Source of the DNA: an uncultured Pseudomonas sp.
GTDB lineage: Bacteria > Pseudomonadota > Gammaproteobacteria > Pseudomonadales > Pseudomonadaceae
Assembly (NCBI RefSeq): GCF_946886105.1
Contig: NZ_CAMPHV010000004.1
Span: 1-64,000, forward strand
Length of the DNA: 64,000 nt
Direction: 5' to 3'
A program made the translations under genes and the position numbers. Shown here one piece after another: positions 38,173-47,281 of this stretch (positions are counted from its first letter, which is position 1; each line of letters begins with the position of its first letter). The notes beneath the pieces are model-generated. The model was not told the origin of the DNA. It saw only the letters and a program-made list of their open reading frames with translations, and ran no database searches.

Positions 38173-39942
38173 TCAGAGCCCTTGCTCGTTTAACCATAGA
38201 TTGAGCGCCGCCATTTGCCACAACTTTGAGCCGCGCAACGGCGTCAACTGGCCGTGGGGATCGCTGAGCAGGCGGTCGAGCATGGCCGGGTTGAACAGGC
38301 CGCGATCCTGGCTCGGGTCGGTCAGCAAATCGCGTACCCAGCCGAGGGTCGCGCCTTCCAGATGCTTGAGGCCGGGCACCGGAAAGTAACCTTTGGGGCG
38401 GTCGATCACTGCCGCCGGGATCACCTGGCGCGCCGCTTCCTTGAGCACGTGTTTGCCGCCATCCGGTAGCTTGAATCGACCCGGTATCCGCGCCGAGAGT
38501 TCCGCCAATCGGTAGTCGAGGAACGGTGTACGCGCCTCCAGGCCCCAGGCCATGGTCATGTTGTCGACCCGTTTGACCGGGTCGTCAACCAGCATCACGG
38601 TGCTGTCCAGGCGCAGGGCCTTGTCCACCGCCGCCGTCGCCCCCGGTTGGGCGAAATGCTCGCGGACGAAATCGCCGGCGACGTCGCCGGTCAGCCAGGC
38701 CGGTTGCACGCAAGCCGCGTACTCGTCGTGGTCGCGGTCGAAGAATGCCTGGCGATAAGCGCTGAAGGCATCCTCGGCACCATCGACCAACGGATACCAG
38801 TGATAGCCGGCGAACAGTTCGTCGGCGCCCTGGCCGCTCTGCACCACCTTGCAGTGCTTGGCCACCTCGCGCGACAGCAGGTAGAAGGCGATGCAGTCGT
38901 GGCTGACCATCGGCTCGCTCATGGCGCGAAAGGCCGCGGGCAGCTGCTCGATAATCTCGTTCTCACCGATACGCAGCTGATGATGCCGGGTCGCGAAGCG
39001 TTCGGCGATCAAGTCGGAATACTGGAACTCGTCGCCGCGCTCGCCGCCGGCATCCTGAAAGCCGATGGAGAAGGTCGACAGGTTGTCCACCCCGGCTTCG
39101 CGCAGCAGGCCGACCAGCATGCTCGAATCGACCCCGCCGGACAGCAGCACGCCGACATCCACCGCCGCGCGCTGACGGATCGACACCGCTTCGCGCATGC
39201 CGTCGAGCACGCGGTCGCGCCATTCTTCAAGGCCGAACGCCGCCTCGTCGTCGCGCGGGCCATATTCCAGCTGCCACCAGCTTTGCTGCTCGCAGTTGCC
39301 CTTGGCATCGACGCGCAGCCAGGTGGCCGGCGGCAGTTTTTCCACTCCGGCGAGAATGGTGCGCGGCGCCGGCACCACGGCGTGGAAGTTCAGGTAATGA
39401 TTGAGCGCGATGGGGTCGAGGGTCTTGCCGATATCGCCGCCTTGCATCAGCGCCGGCAGGCTGGAGGCGAAACGCAGGCGCTGCCCGGTGCGCGACAGGT
39501 ACAGCGGCTTGACCCCGAGCCGATCGCGGGCAATGAACAGTTGCTGGCTGTCGCGCTCCCAGATGGCGAAGGCGAACATGCCGTTGAGCTTGGGCAGCAG
39601 GTCCTTGCCCCAGGCGTGGTAACCCTTGAGCAGCACCTCGGTGTCACCGTCGGAGAAGAAACGATAACCCAGCGCTTGCAGCTCGCTGCGCAGTTCCGGG
39701 TAGTTATAGATGGCGCCGTTGAACACCAGCGACAGGCCAAGTTCGCTGTCGATCATCGGCTGGCCCGAGGCTTCGGCCAGATCCATGATCTTCAGTCGGC
39801 GATGGCCGAGGGCGACCGGCCCTTGGCTGTGAAAACCATGGGCGTCGGGGCCGCGTGGGGTGAGGTGATGGGTGATGCGCTCGACGGCGGCGAGGTCGGC
39901 CGCGCGTTGATCAAAACGTAGTTCTCCAGCTATTCCGCACAT
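38173..39942 (-). CDS. asnO: N-acetylglutaminylglutamine amidotransferase
   Basis: A 589-residue asparagine synthetase-like enzyme. Cys2 in MCGIAGELRF is the glutaminase nucleophile; the N-terminal domain contains HRRLKIMDL and VFNGAIYNYPELR; the synthetase domain has the PP-loop GVLLSGGVDSSML at about 260-272 and GQGADELFAGYHWY. It amidates the dipeptide to form the osmolyte NAGGN. It is the first gene of the leftward asnO-ngg-peptidase cluster. The divergent MarR gene 225 bases away is a probable regulator. Confidence 0.95.
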   Translation of the reverse strand: MCGIAGELRFDQRAADLAAVERITHHLTPRGPDAHGFHSQGPVALGHRRLKIMDLAEASGQPMIDSELGLSLVFNGAIYNYPELRSELQALGYRFFSDGDTEVLLKGYHAWGKDLLPKLNGMFAFAIWERDSQQLFIARDRLGVKPLYLSRTGQRLRFASSLPALMQGGDIGKTLDPIALNHYLNFHAVVPAPRTILAGVEKLPPATWLRVDAKGNCEQQSWWQLEYGPRDDEAAFGLEEWRDRVLDGMREAVSIRQRAAVDVGVLLSGGVDSSMLVGLLREAGVDNLSTFSIGFQDAGGERGDEFQYSDLIAERFATRHHQLRIGENEIIEQLPAAFRAMSEPMVSHDCIAFYLLSREVAKHCKVVQSGQGADELFAGYHWYPLVDGAEDAFSAYRQAFFDRDHDEYAACVQPAWLTGDVAGDFVREHFAQPGATAAVDKALRLDSTVMLVDDPVKRVDNMTMAWGLEARTPFLDYRLAELSARIPGRFKLPDGGKHVLKEAARQVIPAAVIDRPKGYFPVPGLKHLEGATLGWVRDLLTDPSQDRGLFNPAMLDRLLSDPHGQLTPLRGSKLWQMAALNLWLNEQGL

Positions 39943-40127
39943 AATTCCTTACCGGTGTGGCCGTTGGGGAGTGGTTTCGCGTTTAATCCATTGGCAATAC
40001 GAGGCCTGGCGCCGCGGTTGGAATCTGGTATCCATCGAGCCGTGCCTTGGCGCTGAAGATGCACCTCGCTGCTGGTTATATCTTTTCCAGGGATATCGCT
40101 TAGCCTTTTACACCAAAACAAAATAAT

Positions 40128-40143
40128 GCTTTGATGTCAAAGC
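40128..40143. promoter_or_regulatory. Candidate MarR operator between asnO and marR
   Basis: A perfect dyad, gctttga (40128-40134) and tcaaagc (40137-40143), two bases apart. It lies 25 bases before the marR start and about 185 bases from the asnO start, in the only AT-rich patch of the divergent gap. Its shape and place fit autoregulation by the MarR protein. Confidence 0.5.
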
Positions 40144-40167
40144 TTTATTGTCATTGTGGTTGACGCT

Positions 40168-40641
40168 ATGAGTGAAAAAATAGTTCCGGCTGAAATTGAT
40201 TTTTCCGCGGTGAGTGCCTTCGAGATGCCGTTGTTCAAGGCCCTGCGACGGTTGCAGCAAGCCGGCGAAGTGCATGCCAAGCGCCTCAGTCGCTTCGGCG
40301 GCCTGACGCCCATGCAATTGATGATTCTGCAGGTGCTGGCGGACGAGGCGCGGATGACCGCGAGCGCGCTCAGCGGCCGCGTCAGCCTGACCGCGGCAAC
40401 CCTATCGGGGATGCTCGACCGGCTCGAAGAACTCGGGCTATTGCAGCGTCAGCGCGACGACCAGGATCGGCGCCGGCAATGGTTGCTGCTCAGCGATGCG
40501 GGACGCGAGCTGATGCGCCAGGCCCCAAGCCTGCTACCGCCCGAGTTCCGCCAGCGTTTCGCCGCACTAAGCGAGTGGGAGCGCCACAGCCTGACCGCCG
40601 CGTTGCTACGCGCGGCTGAGTTATGTGGGGCGATGGATTAA
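40168..40641 (+). CDS. MarR family transcriptional regulator
   Basis: A 157-residue regulator. The winged helix core reads LTPMQLMILQVLADEARMTASALSGRVSLTAATLSGMLDRLEELGLLQRQRDDQDRRRQWLLLSDAGRELM, with the DxR-type wing. Dimerisation helices flank it. It is divergent from the NAGGN genes, and the palindrome at 40128 lies close upstream, so it may repress or activate asnO-ngg-peptidase in response to an unknown ligand, as well as itself. The start MSEKIVPAE at 40168 is preferred to the GTG four codons upstream. Confidence 0.9.
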   Translation: MSEKIVPAEIDFSAVSAFEMPLFKALRRLQQAGEVHAKRLSRFGGLTPMQLMILQVLADEARMTASALSGRVSLTAATLSGMLDRLEELGLLQRQRDDQDRRRQWLLLSDAGRELMRQAPSLLPPEFRQRFAALSEWERHSLTAALLRAAELCGAMD

Positions 40642-40666
40642 TGGTAATTCGCGCGGATGGGCTCTG

Positions 40667-40734
40667 GTAGCCCGGATGCAATCCGGGGAAAGATGTTGCG
40701 GCTGATACCGCTTCCCGGATTGCATCCGGGCTAC
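40667..40734. repeat. Inverted REP pair between convergent marR and mnmC
   Basis: gtagcccggatgcaatccggg at 40667-40687 is an exact 21-base inverted copy of 40714-40734, with 26 bases between. This is a REP doublet of the kind targeted by REP-associated transposases. It also occupies the terminator position for both genes. Confidence 0.8.
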
Positions 40735-40745
40735 GGGGCGCGGTG

Positions 40746-42731
40746 TTAGCGGCTGCCGCGAATCAACTGGCGCAACATAAAGCGGTTCGGGTGGCAGGCT
40801 TCGGCGACGTCGCGCGGCAGGGGCAGGGGTTCGTCGTTCAGCCAGGCGGCGATCAGCTCGCCGGACAATGGCGCGGTGATCAGCCCGCGCGAGCCGTGGC
40901 CGCTATTGATGTACAGGCCGTCGAGCCAGGGACAGGTCGTCTGCGGCACTTGCCGGGCATCCTTGCCGAGCACCGCATAGGCCTGGAGAAATGCCTGGCG
41001 CTCGGCCAATGGCCCGACGATCGGCAAATAATCCGGGCTGGTGCAGCGAAAAGCGGCGCGGCCTTCTAGTTGTGCCGGGTCGAGGCGCTCGGCTTCGAGG
41101 CGTTCGGTCAGATCGCTGGAAATGTCCGCGAGCAATTGCAGATTGTGCGCATGATCGGCGTGATTGATCGCCAGATCCGCGCTTTTGAAGTCGAAACTCG
41201 CCCCCAGGGTATGTTCGCCGAAGCGTTCCGGTGCGACATAACCCTCGGCGCAGACCACGCTGCGCAATGCCGCGCTGGCGGCCGTCGCCGGTACGCGGGT
41301 GATTTGCCCGCGAATGCGCTTGAGCGGCAACTCGGCGCTGAGCGGGAAACGCTTGATCTCGGCGGCGCCGGCCAGCACCACGATCGGTGCACTGGCCAGC
41401 AACTGCTCGCCATTCCAGGCCTGCCACTGTGGGCCGTCACGGCGTAATTCGAGCGCATCCTGGTGCACACACAGGTCGATAGTCGGCTGCGCGCTCAGCA
41501 GTTGGCACAGCGCCGGCGGGTGCACCCAGCCGGCTTGCGGGTAGAACAGCCCGCCGCTGGCCAGGGCGATGCCGGTTTTTTCTTCGGCGGCGGCGCGGTC
41601 GAGGTTGATCAGTAAGTCGGCATCGAAGGCGTCGGCCAACTGTGCCTGGCGCTGCGCTTCCTTGGCATCGAATGCCAGTTGCAGCACGCCGCAATTGTCC
41701 CAGTCGCTGCCTTTATTCAGGCGTTCGAGCAGGCGGCGGGTATGGCCGAAGCCGCTGACGATCAGCCGCGACAGCGCCGTGCCATGGGCCGAAAGCTTGA
41801 GATAAAGTACCCCCTGCGGATTACCCGAAGCCTCCTGGGCAATCGCCGCATGCCGCTCCAGCAGGCTTACCCGCCAACCGCGGGCGGCCAGGCTGGCAGC
41901 CGTGGCGCAGCCGGCCAGGCCGGCGCCGATCACCAGCGCATGGCGTTCGCCCGTTGGCGTCTCGGGTCGGGCGAACCAGGGTTTGGCGCCGCTGGCGGAT
42001 TCGCCAAGAAACTGGCCTTTAAGTACTTCCCACTTCTTGCCCAGGCCCGGCACGCGTTTGACGCCAAAACCCGCCTCCTTAAGACCGCGCCGCACCAGGC
42101 CGGCGCTGCTGAAGGTGCCGAAGGTGGCGCCGGGGGCGCTCAAACGGGCCAGCTCGGCGAACAGCTCCGGCGCCCACATGGCGGGATTCTTCGCCGGGGC
42201 GAAGCCGTCGAGAAACCAGGCGTCGATGCGTGCGTCGAGTTGCGGCAGCAGCTCCAGGGCATCGCCGACCAGCAGGGTCAGGACGATGCGGCCGTCGGCG
42301 AACGACAGCCGTTGAAAGCCCGGGTGCAAGGCGACGTACTGCTGCAACAGCGCTTGGGCATAGGGCGCCAACTCCGGCCACAGCGCCAGTGCGCGCTGCA
42401 AGTCGGTTTGGCTGAACGGGTATTTCTCCACGCTGACGAAATGCAGCCGCGCGCCTGCTGGCGCCACGCGCTCGAACAGCTGCCAGGCGCAGAGAAAATT
42501 CAGGCCGCTGCCGAAACCGGTCTCGCCAATGCTCAGGTGCTCGTCGGCGGTTAGGGCGGTGAAGCGGGCCGGCAGGTCGTTGTTGTCGAGGAAGACGTAG
42601 CGGCTCTCGGCCAGGCCGTTTTCGTTGGAGAAATACACGTCGCCGAACAGCCGCGATAACGGCTGGCCCCGGGCATCCCAGTCGAGCTGCGCGGTGGTCG
42701 GGGCGGGCGGTTGAGCGGGCGAGTTGGACAT
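40746..42731 (-). CDS. mnmC: Bifunctional tRNA modification enzyme MnmC
   Basis: A 661-residue two-domain protein. The N-terminal methyltransferase domain (about 1-245) contains LSIGETGFGSGLNFL and DAWFLDGFAPAKNPAMW. The C-terminal FAD-dependent oxidase (about 265-661) begins with the dinucleotide motif ALVIGAGLAGCATAASLAARG and ends with GLYINSGHGSRGLITAPLSGELIA. It converts carboxymethylaminomethyl-uridine to methylaminomethyl-uridine at the tRNA wobble position. The start at 42731 (MSNSPAQP) is preferred over a 22-codon extension that has no ribosome site. It is convergent with marR. Confidence 0.95.
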   Translation of the reverse strand: MSNSPAQPPAPTTAQLDWDARGQPLSRLFGDVYFSNENGLAESRYVFLDNNDLPARFTALTADEHLSIGETGFGSGLNFLCAWQLFERVAPAGARLHFVSVEKYPFSQTDLQRALALWPELAPYAQALLQQYVALHPGFQRLSFADGRIVLTLLVGDALELLPQLDARIDAWFLDGFAPAKNPAMWAPELFAELARLSAPGATFGTFSSAGLVRRGLKEAGFGVKRVPGLGKKWEVLKGQFLGESASGAKPWFARPETPTGERHALVIGAGLAGCATAASLAARGWRVSLLERHAAIAQEASGNPQGVLYLKLSAHGTALSRLIVSGFGHTRRLLERLNKGSDWDNCGVLQLAFDAKEAQRQAQLADAFDADLLINLDRAAAEEKTGIALASGGLFYPQAGWVHPPALCQLLSAQPTIDLCVHQDALELRRDGPQWQAWNGEQLLASAPIVVLAGAAEIKRFPLSAELPLKRIRGQITRVPATAASAALRSVVCAEGYVAPERFGEHTLGASFDFKSADLAINHADHAHNLQLLADISSDLTERLEAERLDPAQLEGRAAFRCTSPDYLPIVGPLAERQAFLQAYAVLGKDARQVPQTTCPWLDGLYINSGHGSRGLITAPLSGELIAAWLNDEPLPLPRDVAEACHPNRFMLRQLIRGSR

Positions 42732-42871
42732 GGCGGCACCGAATTGAGCAGGCGCGCATTCTAGCCGATCGCGCACCTGGAGGCGTCTGCACATCATGGG
42801 TGTCGGGATGGATTGGTGTTGGGACGAGCTGCGAGCTGCTAGCCTGAAGCGATCAGATCAGGGAGCAATAT

Positions 42872-44359
42872 ATGTTCGAATCCGCCGAGATTGGCCACGC
42901 CATCGATAAAGCCACCTTCGACGCCGCCGTACCCGAACTGCGCGAGGCGTTGCTCGAGGCGCAGTACGAGTTGAAACAGCAGGCGCGCTTTCCGGTGATC
43001 ATTCTGCTCAACGGTATCGAGGGCGCGGGCAAGGGCGAGACGGTCAAGTTGCTCAACGAGTGGATGGACCCGCGGCTGATCCAGGTCAGCACCTTCGACC
43101 AGCAGACCGATGAGGAGCTGGCGCGGCCCCCGGCCTGGCGCTATTGGCGGCAATTGCCGGCCAAGGGCTCGATCGGCATTTTCTTCGGCAACTGGTACAG
43201 CCAGATGCTGCAGGGGCGGGTGCATAACGCCTTCAAGGACGCCGTGCTCGACCAGGCCATGGACCGCGCATTGGCGATGGAGCGCATGCTGTTCGATGAA
43301 GGCGCGTTGATTTTCAAGCTCTGGTTTCATTTGTCGAAGAAGCAGATGAAGGCACGCTTGAAGCAGTTGCAGGACGACCCGCTGCACAGTTGGCGCATCA
43401 GCCCGCTGGATTGGCAGCAGTCGAAAACCTACGACAAATTCGTCCGTGTCGGCGAGCGGGTATTGCGCCGCACCAGCCGCGACTATGCGCCCTGGTATGT
43501 GGTGGAGGGCGCGGACGAGTATTACCGCAGCTTGACGGTCGGGCGGATTCTGCTCGATGGCTTGCAGGCCGCATTGAGAAACGACGCCCGACCGACTCCC
43601 CACCCGCACGCCGCGCCTTTGACCTCCAGCCTGGACGATCGCGGCCTGCTCGACAGCCTGGATATGAGCCAGGTGCTGGCCAAGAACGACTACAACGAGC
43701 AGATGGCCGTCGAACAGGCGCGCCTGTCGCTGTTGATGCGCGACAAGCGCATGCGCAAGCACGCATTGGTCGCGGTATTCGAGGGCAACGATGCGGCCGG
43801 CAAAGGCGGTGCCATCCGCCGTGTGGCGGCGGCGCTCGATCCCCGTCAGTACCGCATCGTCGCGATAGCGGCGCCGACCGAGGAAGAGCGGGCGCAACCC
43901 TATTTATGGCGTTTCTGGCGGCATATCCCGGCGCGCGGCAAATTCACCATGTTCGACCGCTCCTGGTATGGCCGGGTGCTGGTCGAGCGGGTGGAGGGTT
44001 TTTGCAGTTCGGCCGACTGGTTGCGTGCTTATGGCGAAATCAACGACTTCGAGGAGCAACTGACCGACGCTGGCGTGGTGCTGGTGAAGTTCTGGCTGGC
44101 GATCGACCAGGATGTGCAGTTGCAGCGCTTCCAGGCGCGCGAAAAGATTCCGTTCAAACGTTTCAAAATCACCGAAGACGACTGGCGCAATCGCGAGAAG
44201 TGGTCGCAGTACCGCGACGCGGTGGGCGATATGGTCGACCGCACCAGCACCGAGATCGCGCCCTGGACGCTGGTCGAGGCCAACGATAAGCGCTTCGCCC
44301 GGGTTAAGGTCTTGCGCACCATCAACGAGGCGCTGGAGGCGGCGTTCGCTAAGGATTGA
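42872..44359 (+). CDS. pap: Polyphosphate:AMP phosphotransferase, two PPK2 domains
   Basis: A 495-residue fusion of two PPK2 kinase modules. The first has a Walker A-like GIEGAGKGE at 48-56 and the second EGNDAAGKGG at about 305-315, followed by FDRSWYGRVLVERVEGF and KFWLAIDQDVQLQRFQARE. Class II PPK2 proteins use polyphosphate to convert AMP to ADP. Both modules keep the phosphate loop, although in characterised two-domain enzymes only one is thought to be fully active. The gene starts at 42872, with ggagc upstream, and is divergent from mnmC. Confidence 0.94.
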   Translation: MFESAEIGHAIDKATFDAAVPELREALLEAQYELKQQARFPVIILLNGIEGAGKGETVKLLNEWMDPRLIQVSTFDQQTDEELARPPAWRYWRQLPAKGSIGIFFGNWYSQMLQGRVHNAFKDAVLDQAMDRALAMERMLFDEGALIFKLWFHLSKKQMKARLKQLQDDPLHSWRISPLDWQQSKTYDKFVRVGERVLRRTSRDYAPWYVVEGADEYYRSLTVGRILLDGLQAALRNDARPTPHPHAAPLTSSLDDRGLLDSLDMSQVLAKNDYNEQMAVEQARLSLLMRDKRMRKHALVAVFEGNDAAGKGGAIRRVAAALDPRQYRIVAIAAPTEEERAQPYLWRFWRHIPARGKFTMFDRSWYGRVLVERVEGFCSSADWLRAYGEINDFEEQLTDAGVVLVKFWLAIDQDVQLQRFQAREKIPFKRFKITEDDWRNREKWSQYRDAVGDMVDRTSTEIAPWTLVEANDKRFARVKVLRTINEALEAAFAKD

Positions 44360-44509
44360 TGCCGCACATATGACTTATCTGGCGGCTAATTTGCCAGTCC
44401 GGCCCATCCTAGGGATGGTTGCGCATATATCTGATGAATAGTAATCGTCGGCCTGGGTTGTCGGTCCTATTCTTCGCTCATCCAAAGGCCCTTAAAAATG
44501 AGGTGCGGC

Positions 44510-45694
44510 ATGCGTGAAGTGGTGATCGTTGAAAGTGTGCGGACTGGCTTGGCCAAGTCCTTCCGTGGCAAGTTCAATCTGACCCGTCCGGACGACATGG
44601 CGGCGCACTGCGTCAATGCGCTGCTGGCGCGCAGCGGTATCGATCCGGCGCTGGTCGACGATTGCATCGTCGGCGCCGGCTCCAACGAGGGCGCCCAGGG
44701 CATGAACATCGGCCGTAACGTCGCGGTATTGTCCGGCCTTGGCACCCAGGTCGCGGGCATGACCCTCAACCGTTTCTGCTCCTCCGGTTTGCAGGCGATC
44801 GCCATCGCCGCCAACCAGATCGCTTCGGGTTGCAGCGACATCATCGTCGCCGGTGGCGTCGAGTCGATCACTATGACCTTGAAGAGTATGAACACCGATA
44901 ACCTGTTCAACCCCATTCTGCAGAAGGATGTGCCGGGTATTTATTACCCCATGGGCCAGACCGCCGAGATAGTCGCGCGGCGTTACAACGTCAGCCGCGA
45001 GGCGCAGGACGCCTATGCCCTGCAAAGCCAGCAGCGCACCGCCGTCGCCCAGGCCGCGGGCTTGTTCAACGACGAAATCGTGCCGATGCAGGTCAAGTAC
45101 CAGGTCGAGGACAAGGCCACCGGCGAGAAGAAGATCGTCGACGGCGTGGTCGAGGGCGACGATTGCAACCGTCCGGACACCACTATCGAAAGCCTGAGCG
45201 CGCTCAAACCGGTGTTCGCCGAAGACGGTTCGGTAACCGCCGGCAACGCTTCGCAGCTGTCCGACGGCGCGTCCATGACCCTGGTGATGAGCCTGGACAA
45301 AGCGATCGAGCTGGGGCTCAAGCCCAAGGCGTTCTTCCGCGGCTTCACGGTCGCCGGTTGCGAGCCCGACGAGATGGGCATCGGTCCGGTGTTCTCGGTG
45401 CCGAAGCTGCTCAAGGCCAAAGGCCTGCAGATTGCCGATATCGACCTGTGGGAGCTCAACGAGGCCTTCGCCTCGCAGTGCCTGTATGCCCGCGATCGTT
45501 TGCAGATCGATAACGACAAGTACAACGTCAACGGCGGCTCGATTTCCATCGGTCACCCGTTCGGCATGACCGGCTCGCGTCAGGTCGGTCATCTGGTACG
45601 TGAGCTGCAGCGGCGCAACCTGCGCTACGGCATCGTCACCATGTGCGTGGGCGGCGGCATGGGCGCGACCGGGCTGTTCGAAGCGGTGCGCTAG
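44510..45694 (+). CDS. Acetyl-CoA/acyl-CoA C-acyltransferase (thiolase)
   Basis: A 394-residue thiolase. The catalytic Cys is in LNRFCSSGLQAIAIAANQI, the His in GGSISIGHPFGMTGSRQ and the second Cys in MCVGGGMGATGLFEAV. Such enzymes split 3-ketoacyl-CoA in beta-oxidation or condense acetyl-CoA. The beta-oxidation partner FadB is not adjacent. The open frame begins at 44498, but the ATG at 44510 has gagg seven bases upstream and starts MREVVIVESVRTGLAKSF. A strong terminator at 45718 follows. The order PPK2-thiolase resembles PA3455-PA3454 of PAO1 as I recall it. Confidence 0.93.
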   Translation: MREVVIVESVRTGLAKSFRGKFNLTRPDDMAAHCVNALLARSGIDPALVDDCIVGAGSNEGAQGMNIGRNVAVLSGLGTQVAGMTLNRFCSSGLQAIAIAANQIASGCSDIIVAGGVESITMTLKSMNTDNLFNPILQKDVPGIYYPMGQTAEIVARRYNVSREAQDAYALQSQQRTAVAQAAGLFNDEIVPMQVKYQVEDKATGEKKIVDGVVEGDDCNRPDTTIESLSALKPVFAEDGSVTAGNASQLSDGASMTLVMSLDKAIELGLKPKAFFRGFTVAGCEPDEMGIGPVFSVPKLLKAKGLQIADIDLWELNEAFASQCLYARDRLQIDNDKYNVNGGSISIGHPFGMTGSRQVGHLVRELQRRNLRYGIVTMCVGGGMGATGLFEAVR

Positions 45695-45717
45695 CGAGAC
45701 CTTAGCGGCTTTACGCG

Positions 45718-45754
45718 CAAAACCCCGGTGCAGTTAGGCTGCACCGGGGTTTTG
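45718..45754. terminator. Bidirectional terminator between thiolase and DUF6316
   Basis: caaaaccccggtgcag (45718-45733) pairs perfectly with ctgcaccggggttttg (45739-45754) around ttagg. A runs and T runs at the stem bases allow use on both strands. It serves convergent genes. Confidence 0.92.
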
Positions 45755-45785
45755 TCGTTCTGGGCTGCCTGTCGGTCGAGGCTAT

Positions 45786-46019
45786 TTATTCCGGCAGCGG
45801 GGTGCGTAGCGCAGGGTCGACTCGTGCATACAGCGACTTGGCGACTTGCATGCGGTGGATATAGGAGTCGATTCCGTGCAGCGCATCGACGCGGGTGAAG
45901 TAGGGGCCTTCCAGGGTGCCTTCGCGGGTCGAGAAGAAATACTGCCCGTTGACTGCCGTGACGCGCTCACTGCGGTAGTGCGTGCCGGGACTCGGATCCA
46001 CATTGCGCTGACCGAACAT
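45786..46019 (-). CDS. DUF6316 family protein
   Basis: A 77-residue protein with the phrase GTHYRSERVTAVNGQYFFSTREGTLEGPYFTRVDALHGIDSYI, which I recall from the small pseudomonad family DUF6316. It is soluble and shows no membrane segment. Function unknown. The ATG at 46019 is preceded by a ggagattttg sequence, so the ribosome site is good. It is convergent with the thiolase gene and divergent from the EamA permease gene 280 bases away. Confidence 0.7.
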   Translation of the reverse strand: MFGQRNVDPSPGTHYRSERVTAVNGQYFFSTREGTLEGPYFTRVDALHGIDSYIHRMQVAKSLYARVDPALRTPLPE

Positions 46020-46299
46020 AGCAAAATCTCCACAAAAAGCCGGGATACTTTGAGTCTAATCCGCTGAATGCTTGGCGTTTAACTTGGCGACAAATGGTCT
46101 CTAATTGTCGGAACTTAGCTGGTTTTACGGTTTTCTGTCGTCAACTTCCAGGCGCGTCTGTGCTCGCTATCGGTACAGTTGGCCGCCATCGGGGCCATGA
46201 ACTGTAGCTGTGGTCGTAAGCGCGAACCGCCTAGAATGGCGTTTTTCGCCGTTGCGACCACTGTTCTGAGGCCTGTGTCGGCGTGCATTCGAGGCCTTC

Positions 46300-47274
46300 A
46301 TGCATATCTCTTCCGGTCGTTGGCTTTACGGCATGTTCCTGGCGTTACTCACCGCTGTGCTCTGGGGCGTATTGCCTATTCAGCTCAAGCAGGTATTACG
46401 CGCCATGGATCCGGTCACGGTGACCTGGTTCCGCCTGCTGGTGGCCGGTTCGATTCTGTTCGCCTATCTGGCTGCGAGCCGGCGTCTGCCGCGCTTCCGT
46501 CCCCTGGGCAAGAAGGGCAAATGGCTGCTGGCGCTGGCGATTGCCGGATTGAGCAGCAACTACGTGCTGTATCTGGCCGGGCTGACGCTGCTCAGTCCGG
46601 GCACCACGCAATTGGTGATTCAGGTCGCGCCCATCTTGCTGCTGGTCGGTAGCCTGTTGGTCTTTCGTGAGCGTTTCAGCCTCGGTCAGGGGCTGGGCCT
46701 GGCGGTTCTGCTGCTGGGGTTCGGGTTGTTCTTCAATCAGCGCCTGACGGAATTGCTGACCTCGTTGAGCGACTACACCACTGGGGTTCTGACAGTGCTG
46801 CTGGCGGCTTTTGTCTGGGCGTTCTACGGCTTGGCGCAGAAGCAATTGCTGACGGTATGGAATTCGCTGCAGGTGATGATGGTGATCTACCTGGCCTGCG
46901 CGCTGCTGCTGACGCCCTGGGCCTCGCCCTTGCAGGCGCTCGCGCTCAGCCGTTCGCAAGGCTGGCTGCTGTTCGCCTGCTGCCTGAATACCCTGGTGGC
47001 CTATGGCGCATTCGCCGAAGCACTGGCGCATTGGGAAGCCTCGCGGGTCAGTGCGACCCTGGCGATCACGCCGCTGATCACTTTCGTCTCGGTGGCGCTG
47101 GCGGCGAGCTGGTGGCCGGGCTACGTGCAACCCGAGCAGATCAATTGGCTCGCCTATAGCGGCGCCGTTCTGGTAGTGCTGGGCTCGGCATTGATCGCCC
47201 TGGGCCCCTCGCTGATGGTCGGCCTGCGTGCCCGGCGGGCGCGAATGCAGGGTTTGGCCAAACCGCTATCTTAG
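46300..47274 (+). CDS. EamA/DMT family inner-membrane transporter
   Basis: A 324-residue permease with ten hydrophobic segments in two EamA repeats, each near 140 residues; LTAVLWGVLPIQLKQVLRAMDPVTVTWFRLLVAGSILF and LLAAFVWAFYGLAQKQLL are the matching starts of the halves. It may export amino acids or metabolites. The C-terminal tail is basic (RARRARMQGLAKPLS). The ATG at 46300 has a weak ribosome site. It ends only seven bases before the AraC stop, converging with it. Confidence 0.9.
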   Translation: MHISSGRWLYGMFLALLTAVLWGVLPIQLKQVLRAMDPVTVTWFRLLVAGSILFAYLAASRRLPRFRPLGKKGKWLLALAIAGLSSNYVLYLAGLTLLSPGTTQLVIQVAPILLLVGSLLVFRERFSLGQGLGLAVLLLGFGLFFNQRLTELLTSLSDYTTGVLTVLLAAFVWAFYGLAQKQLLTVWNSLQVMMVIYLACALLLTPWASPLQALALSRSQGWLLFACCLNTLVAYGAFAEALAHWEASRVSATLAITPLITFVSVALAASWWPGYVQPEQINWLAYSGAVLVVLGSALIALGPSLMVGLRARRARMQGLAKPLS

Positions 47275-47281
47275 GCCGGGC

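Noticed and set aside
38647..39921. Rightward open frame of 424 codons opposite asnO
   Set aside because: Shadow; asnO shows all catalytic motifs.
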